Source: Photobacterium sanctipauli (GTDB lineage Bacteria; Pseudomonadota; Gammaproteobacteria; Enterobacterales; Vibrionaceae). From it: a stretch of DNA of 64,000 nt. The notes under the pieces were generated by a model. The model was not told the DNA's origin. It ran no database searches and was given only the letters and a program-made list of their open reading frames with translations. Position numbers and translations under genes: made by a program. Below are positions 59,074-64,000 of the stretch, in pieces. The stretch spans positions 1 through 64,000 of the forward strand of contig NZ_PYMA01000014.1 of the NCBI RefSeq assembly GCF_003026495.1, in the 5' to 3' direction. The stretch's first letter is position 1. Every line of letters starts with the position of its first letter.

Positions 59074-60513
59074 ATGCAGTTCGATACCGTTTTCCGAAAT
59101 GTACAAGTTGTAGACGGCACAGGTGCCGATCCTTACAACGCAGATGTCGCAATTAGTGGGGATCGTATTGCAGCCATTGGGGATTTAGCGGGTTGCGAAG
59201 CATCGCAAATTATTGATGGTGCAGGCAAAGCATTGGCACCAGGCTTTATTGATGTGCACACCCATGACGATACCAATGTGATTCGATTTCCGGAGTGCTT
59301 ACCGAAGATCAGCCAAGGTGTGACCACCGTTATTGTTGGCAACTGCGGGATCAGCGCTTCACCAGCGGTACTGGCAGGTGATCCGCCGGATCCAATGAAC
59401 CTGCTTGGTAAGCAGCAAGATTTTAAATACCCGAGCTTTGCTTCTTATGCGCAAGCCGTGACTCAAGCCGAGCCTGCCGTGAATGTGGCAGCTTTGGTGG
59501 GCCATACCACCTTGCGTAATAACGAAATGGATGACTTGTTTCGCCCAGCGTCAACAACTGAAGTACAGGCTATGAAGCGCCAGTTGCACGAGGCGATGGA
59601 GCAAGGGGCACTGGGATTAAGTTCGGGTTTGGCTTATGCCACTGCCAAACAAGCGCCAACCGAAGAGGTGATGGCGCTGGTGGAAGAGTTGGCTGAGTTC
59701 GAAGGGATTTATACCACCCATATGCGCACTGAATTCGAGCAGATTTTGGAAGCAATGGAAGAGGCGTTCAAAACGGGTAAACACGGCAAAGTGCCAGTGG
59801 TTATTTCACACCTAAAGTGTGCCGGTGCGGGTAACTGGGGCCGTACCGTAGAAGTACTTGACTTGATGGAAAAGACGGCGCAGCACCAAGATGTGGCTTG
59901 CGATTGCTACCCGTACTCTGCCAGCTCTTCAACGCTCGATTTGAAGCAAGTGACGGGTGAGATCGATATTTTCATCACTTGGTCTGAAGCGCATCCTGAG
60001 TATGCGGGCAAGATGCTTAAAGATATTGCTGCCGAGATGGCGTTGCCATTGATGGAAGCAGCTAAGCAACTTCAGCCAGCGGGTGCGGTTTACCACTGTA
60101 TGGATGAGGCCGATGTTGAGCGGGTATTGAAATACCGCTTAACCATGGTGGGTTCAGATGGCTTGCCGAATGACCCGCATCCACACCCAAGATTATGGGG
60201 CTCTTTCCCACGCGTTTTGGGTTACTACAGCCGTGAGCGTCAGTTGTTCAGCCTAGGGCAGGCGATTCACAAAATGACGGGTATGTCTGCTAAGCGCTAC
60301 TGCTTAAAAGACCGCGGAGAGATTAAACAAGGAGCTTACGCTGACATAGTGCTGTTCGACCCGAACACCATTATCGACATCGCAAGCTTTGAAAACCCGA
60401 TTGCGGCGGCAAAAGGCATCGACGCAGTCATGGTTAACGGTTCTATCAGTTATCAGAAAGGCCAGGTTTCGGAACAACGTTCTGGTCGATTCTTATACCG
60501 TCATCAAGCATAG
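59074..60513 (+). CDS. N-acyl-D-amino-acid deacylase-type amidohydrolase
   Basis: A 479-residue zinc amidohydrolase of the D-aminoacylase family. Marks are PGFIDVHTHDDTNVIRFP (residues about 59-76), VGNCGISASP with the family's metal-binding Cys, ALGLSSGLAYA, YTTHMRTEF, VISHLKCAG and MVGSDGLPNDPHPHPR with the catalytic Asp. It removes an acyl group from an N-acylated D-amino acid. Between the RpiR gene and ridA in this cluster, N-acetyl-D-glucosaminate is the inferred substrate. GAAGGAAGAG precedes the ATG. Confidence 0.86.
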   Translation: MQFDTVFRNVQVVDGTGADPYNADVAISGDRIAAIGDLAGCEASQIIDGAGKALAPGFIDVHTHDDTNVIRFPECLPKISQGVTTVIVGNCGISASPAVLAGDPPDPMNLLGKQQDFKYPSFASYAQAVTQAEPAVNVAALVGHTTLRNNEMDDLFRPASTTEVQAMKRQLHEAMEQGALGLSSGLAYATAKQAPTEEVMALVEELAEFEGIYTTHMRTEFEQILEAMEEAFKTGKHGKVPVVISHLKCAGAGNWGRTVEVLDLMEKTAQHQDVACDCYPYSASSSTLDLKQVTGEIDIFITWSEAHPEYAGKMLKDIAAEMALPLMEAAKQLQPAGAVYHCMDEADVERVLKYRLTMVGSDGLPNDPHPHPRLWGSFPRVLGYYSRERQLFSLGQAIHKMTGMSAKRYCLKDRGEIKQGAYADIVLFDPNTIIDIASFENPIAAAKGIDAVMVNGSISYQKGQVSEQRSGRFLYRHQA

Positions 60514-60608
60514 CTTGGTGGCACCCAAATTGATGGCGAATCAACGTGATACGCTGTTATTGAAGTAAAGACTTATTTGATAAGTAACAAGAAGTTGGAG
60601 AAAAAATT

Positions 60609-61001
60609 ATGACTATCACACGCTATGGCATCGAAGGCGGTACAGGTACTGGCGGTCAGCACCTTCCATTTGCGCGTGCAACTCAAGCGGGTGGTTTCCT
60701 GTATGTTTCAGGCCAGACACCAATGACCGACGGAGAAGTTGTCGAAGGCGGCATTATTGATCAGTCTCGCTTGGCAATTCAGAACTGTGTCGACATCATG
60801 GAAGAAGCAGGCTACGGCCTTGAAGACGTAGTACACGTAAAAGTTGTACTGACTGATTCACGCTACTTCCAGTCGTTTAACAAGGTATTTAAAGAGTTCT
60901 TCGGCGCCAACCCTCCTGCACGTATCTGCATGGTATGTGATTTGGTTGTAGACGTTAAAGTTGAAGTAGACGTGACTTGCTACCGCGAAGATCGCCGCTA
61001 A
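60609..61001 (+). CDS. RidA-family enamine/imine deaminase
   Basis: A 130-residue YjgF/YER057c/RidA protein. Marks are YVSGQTPMTDGE, the EEAGYGLEDVVHVKVVLTD helix-strand, and NPPARICMVCDLVVDVKVEVD, where the Arg that holds the substrate carboxylate is present. RidA hydrolyses reactive 2-aminoacrylate-type products released by PLP enzymes, so it pairs logically with the PLP deaminase of this cluster. It follows the deacylase by 95 bases and has TTGGAG upstream. Confidence 0.9.
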   Translation: MTITRYGIEGGTGTGGQHLPFARATQAGGFLYVSGQTPMTDGEVVEGGIIDQSRLAIQNCVDIMEEAGYGLEDVVHVKVVLTDSRYFQSFNKVFKEFFGANPPARICMVCDLVVDVKVEVDVTCYREDRR

Positions 61002-61101
61002 GACGCTTCATTATCGGTAAGCCTTCTGATGAATAACCGTACCAAAGAGTACTTGAAGGCTTGCTGAAATCGCCTCCAAAAGAAAGCGATAACAAGAAAA
61101 A

Positions 61102-61124
61102 AGGGTTGGCAAAGTACCAACCCT
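61102..61124 (-). terminator. Hairpin with a minus-strand T-run between ridA and the symporter
   Basis: AGGGTTGG and CCAACCCT pair around a 7-base loop. The T-run (TTTTTTC) follows only on the minus strand, so as an intrinsic terminator it is directed against the genes around it. On the plus strand it could still act as a weak RNA processing or termination hairpin. Confidence 0.5.
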
Positions 61125-61253
61125 CATAAAGACGTAAAACTGATAACGATCAGTAAGTCCAACCAATGACTGGCTGGCAAAATCATGGGGTAGTGAGTGA
61201 GAGTCGCTATCCACAAGCAAATAAAAGCAATGACGGATTATAAGAGGGATGGG

Positions 61254-62744
61254 ATGAACAGTACACTTTTTCTCACCGGATTCGGTGCATATGTGGTTTT
61301 TTTAATCTGGTTAGGTTGGTTCGTTTCTCGTAACCAAAAGTCAGGTGAAGATTTCCTACTTGGCGGTCGTGGCCTACCTTTGTTCCTAGTTCTAGGTACA
61401 ACTGTTGCGACCATGGTAGGTACTGGTTCAAGTATGGGTGCGGTAGGTTTCGGCTATGCAAATGGCTGGGCTGGTGCACTTTACGGTATCGGTGGTGCAA
61501 TCGGTATATTGTTGTTGGCATACTGGTTTGCCCCAGTACGTAAGCTGAACTTCATGACCATGAGTGAAGAGCTGTCGTACTACGTTGGTGCCAACAAAGT
61601 GGTTAAGAATGTTGTTGGTATCTTGATCTTTGTCGCTTCGATTGGTTGGCTTGGTGCGCACATCCTAGGTGGTGGTATGTACCTGGCTTGGATCGCCGAC
61701 ATCGAGCTAAACACAGCGAAACTGATTATTGCAGCAGCATTTACGATTTACGTTGTAATCGGTGGCTACACCGCGGTTGTATGGACAGACACCATTCAAG
61801 CAGTGATTCTATTTGCTGGTTTCATCTTGATGGCAGTGCTATCGGTTAACCACATCGGTGGCCTAGATAACCTATATGCTGCAATGGACCCTGCTGCGGT
61901 AAGCTTCCTAGGTATTGATAAACTGGGTGTTGTACCTGCGGTATCTTTGGCGATGGTGGTGGGTGTCGGTATCCTAGCAACACCTTCATTCCGTCAGCGT
62001 ATCTACTCGGGTAAAGACGTGAAAACAATTCGCCGTTCATTCGTGATGTCGGGCGTGCTGTACATGTTCTTCTCAATCATCCCTGCGGTTATCGGTATGT
62101 CTGCACATGCGATTAACCCAGAACTGAACAATGCGAACTTTGCTTTCCCATACGTGGCAGCAACAGTACTACCAGTTGGTATCGGTATGATTGTATTGAT
62201 TGCCGGTCTGTCTGCGACGATGTCGAGTGCGAGTTCGGATGCGATTGCAGGTGTTTCTATCCTACTACGTGACATCTACATCATGTTCACTGGCAAAGTG
62301 CCTTCTAAAGATAAGATGGTAACTTACTCGCGTTATGCACTGGTTATCTGTATCGGTCTAGCACTGCTGTTCGCCCTAACGTCAAACGACATCATCGGCT
62401 ACATCACTAAGATGATTTCGACAGTGATGTCAGGCATGTTCGTGTGCGGTATGTTGGGTCGCTTCTGGGGTCGCTACAACTGGCAGGGTGCGCTAGCAAC
62501 ACTGGCAGGTGCATCAGCAGCGTCTTTCTCTGTCATGCTTAACGCTGACTGGTCAGCATTCTGGGGCAACCCAGTAATCCCATCAGTACTAACAGCGTTG
62601 ACGGCAGGTGTGGTAGTGAGCCTAATCACACCAGCGAACAAGGTAACGAAAGAAGAAGCGAAAGCGATTCTGGATGCCGAGCGTGCAGCGATGGAGCAAA
62701 TTGAGCAAGCAACTGTCGACGCTCAACCAGCCACTGCAAAATAA
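61254..62744 (+). CDS. Sodium:solute symporter (SSS family)
   Basis: A 496-residue sodium:solute symporter with about 13 helices. Marks are the FLLGGRGLPLFLVLGTTVAT segment of helix 1-2, GWLGAHILGGGMYLAW, GGYTAVVWTDTIQAVILFAG (the sodium-site helix of the family), and SATMSSASSDAIAGVSILLR in helix 8 with its sodium-binding Ser residues. I start at 61254 behind AGAGGGATGGG; in-frame ATGs at 61230 and 61197 are less likely because the family starts close to helix 1. It is expected to import the N-acyl amino (sugar) acid handled by this cluster. Confidence 0.88.
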   Translation: MNSTLFLTGFGAYVVFLIWLGWFVSRNQKSGEDFLLGGRGLPLFLVLGTTVATMVGTGSSMGAVGFGYANGWAGALYGIGGAIGILLLAYWFAPVRKLNFMTMSEELSYYVGANKVVKNVVGILIFVASIGWLGAHILGGGMYLAWIADIELNTAKLIIAAAFTIYVVIGGYTAVVWTDTIQAVILFAGFILMAVLSVNHIGGLDNLYAAMDPAAVSFLGIDKLGVVPAVSLAMVVGVGILATPSFRQRIYSGKDVKTIRRSFVMSGVLYMFFSIIPAVIGMSAHAINPELNNANFAFPYVAATVLPVGIGMIVLIAGLSATMSSASSDAIAGVSILLRDIYIMFTGKVPSKDKMVTYSRYALVICIGLALLFALTSNDIIGYITKMISTVMSGMFVCGMLGRFWGRYNWQGALATLAGASAASFSVMLNADWSAFWGNPVIPSVLTALTAGVVVSLITPANKVTKEEAKAILDAERAAMEQIEQATVDAQPATAK

Positions 62745-62844
62745 TCTTCTAAAACTCGTCAAAATGCAGGCCTTTATGATGATGTAAGGCCTGCATCTTC
62801 AATTACGCTTTTAGTACAACATGAACAATTAAAAGGGTGGCAGT

Positions 62845-63765
62845 GTGAAAATTGCATTTTTCGGTGAATGTATGGTTGAACTGAGCGGTCAGCCACTACA
62901 GCGTACTTTTGGTGGTGATACGCTTAATACCGCCTTGTACTTATCTCGATTGGGTGCGTCTCGTAGTATTGCTGTCAGCTACGCAACAGCGTTAGGTGTC
63001 GATAAAATCAGCCAAGACATGCTTAGCTCATGGCAGGCAGAGAATATCGATGTGTCTATGGTACGAAAGCTAGAGAACAAACTACCGGGTCTGTACCTTG
63101 TAGAAACCGAGCCAAGCGGTGAGCGTCATTTCCATTACTGGCGTAACGACAGCGCGGCTAAATTTTACTTTTCTGTTGATATGACGCCCCTTGAGCGTGC
63201 CATTGAACGCCATGAGTTCGATGCGCTTTATATCAGCGGGATCAGCATTGCTATTTTGGCGGAAGACGCCAAGGCAACATTGATTACCTTACTTGAAAAA
63301 CACAAGGCCAATGGCGGCAAGGTGTTATTCGATAATAACTTCCGACCACAGCTGTGGACAGCGAAGCAAGCCCAATATTGGTATGCACAAGTGCTGCCTT
63401 TCGTCGATATTGCACTGATCACCGAAGATGATGACCATCTGGTTTGGGGCGATGATGATATTGTTGAACGTTGCCAGCGTTTGGGTTGTGGTGAAGTCGT
63501 GATTAAACGTGGCAGTGAGCCTTGCAAGGTGGTTTGTGGCTTACAGTCTGAGCGGTTAGAAACCTACTATATCGCGGCAAATAAAGTCGAAAAAGTGGTG
63601 GATACCTGTGCTGCTGGCGACTCATTTGCAGCAGGCTATTTGGCGGGCCGCTTGAGCGGAAGCTCAGAGACGGCATCAGCAGAACTGGGGCACCAGTTGG
63701 CTTCAATAGTTATTCAGTATCCTGGGGCGATTATTCCGTCTCAAGCAATGAATTCGTTAATGTAA
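62845..63765 (+). CDS. kdgK: 2-dehydro-3-deoxygluconokinase
   Basis: A 306-residue PfkB-family sugar kinase that phosphorylates 2-keto-3-deoxygluconate to KDPG. The N-terminal part is FFGECMVELSG followed by FGGDTLNTALYLSRLG, typical of KdgK. The catalytic motif is VVDTCAAGDSFAAGYLAG near residue 250, with the base Asp in AAGD. It starts with GTG behind GGGTGG. It is 16 bases ahead of eda and so shares a transcript. Confidence 0.92.
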   Translation: MKIAFFGECMVELSGQPLQRTFGGDTLNTALYLSRLGASRSIAVSYATALGVDKISQDMLSSWQAENIDVSMVRKLENKLPGLYLVETEPSGERHFHYWRNDSAAKFYFSVDMTPLERAIERHEFDALYISGISIAILAEDAKATLITLLEKHKANGGKVLFDNNFRPQLWTAKQAQYWYAQVLPFVDIALITEDDDHLVWGDDDIVERCQRLGCGEVVIKRGSEPCKVVCGLQSERLETYYIAANKVEKVVDTCAAGDSFAAGYLAGRLSGSSETASAELGHQLASIVIQYPGAIIPSQAMNSLM

Positions 63766-63781
63766 AAGGAATAGAAAAAAG

Positions 63782-64000
63782 ATGTCAGCGCAACTTATCG
63801 AACAACTGAAAGCCTTTAAAGTTATCCCTGTTATTCAAATCAATAACGTGGAGCAGGCGGTACCTTTGGCTAAAACCTTAGTAGAAAATGGCCTTCCAGT
63901 TGCCGAAGTGACATTCCGTACCGAAGCTGCTGCCGAAGCCATTCGTTTAATGCGTGAGGCATACCCTGAGATGTGCATTGGTGCAGGCACTGTGCTTAAT
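63782..64000 (+). CDS. eda: KDPG aldolase, N-terminal 73 codons (runs off the window)
   Basis: The visible part reads LKAFKVIPVIQINNVEQAVP, LVENGLPVAEVTFRTEAAAE and CIGAGTVLN, the start of 2-keto-3-deoxy-6-phosphogluconate aldolase with the Glu (in AEVTFR) and the GAGTVL block; the Schiff-base Lys lies beyond the window. It splits KDPG to pyruvate and glyceraldehyde-3-phosphate. AAAGGAA precedes the ATG. With kdgK it closes the route from the deaminase product into central metabolism. Confidence 0.93.
   Translation, partial: MSAQLIEQLKAFKVIPVIQINNVEQAVPLAKTLVENGLPVAEVTFRTEAAAEAIRLMREAYPEMCIGAGTVLN

Overview
The window looks like a chromosomal segment of a marine gamma-proteobacterium of the family Vibrionaceae, most likely Photobacterium or a close relative. 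This is inferred from a decayed Vibrio-type thermolabile haemolysin, a DUF3541 protein, a complete nrf nitrite-ammonification locus and the general gene style. I cannot fix the species. There is no rRNA, tRNA or CRISPR array that I can see.

Layout. 1-600: the end of an IS3-family element, a gene cut by it, and the C-terminal relic of an IS110-type transposase. 620-4941: an acetyltransferase, a small DNA-binding-like protein and a heterodimeric ABC exporter. 5033-37847: a large purine-oxidation and molybdenum/selenium hydroxylase region. It holds three NCS2 permeases, a fused XdhA-XdhB enzyme with its 2Fe-2S partner, the accessory genes yqeB, yqeC and mocA, the ygfK-ssnA-Mo hydroxylase (three subunits) operon, the ygfM-xdhD operon, guanine deaminase and mobB. 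A short AT-rich accessory stretch (23189-28421) with a Crp/Fnr-like regulator, an EamA transporter, a TPR protein, two broken genes and a lipoprotein interrupts it. 38113-48221: mixed genes (exonuclease, EEP hydrolase, 2-methylcitrate synthase, AlkB-like, DUF3541, AmmeMemoRadiSam trio, glutaredoxin, NrfG-like, PEP-CTERM-like, GNAT). 48417-55776: nrfA facing away from nrfBCDE, a DsbE-like gene and nrfF. 55777-56403: a VOC-family protein and a small membrane protein. 56697-64000: a PLP deaminase, RpiR regulator, N-acyl-D-amino-acid deacylase, RidA, sodium symporter, KDG kinase and the start of KDPG aldolase.

How the parts work together. Guanine is imported, deaminated by GuaD to xanthine, and hydroxylated by molybdenum hydroxylases. 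YqeB/YqeC suggest that at least one of these carries the labile selenium form of the cofactor; MocA and MobB make the cytidine and guanine dinucleotide forms. The ygfK and ygfM-xdhD operons share a probable control scheme: a sigma-54 -24/-12 promoter with upstream TATCA-N3-TGATA sites at almost the same distance. A third perfect copy of that site lies upstream of the fused xdhAB gene. I found no sigma-54 activator gene in the window. The nrf genes give periplasmic nitrite reduction to ammonia, with NarP- and FNR-like sites between the divergent arms. The last cluster reads as N-acyl amino-sugar acid to free amino acid, to 2-keto-3-deoxygluconate, to KDPG, to pyruvate, which fits oxidised chitin monomers (N-acetylglucosaminate) better than ordinary D-amino acids.
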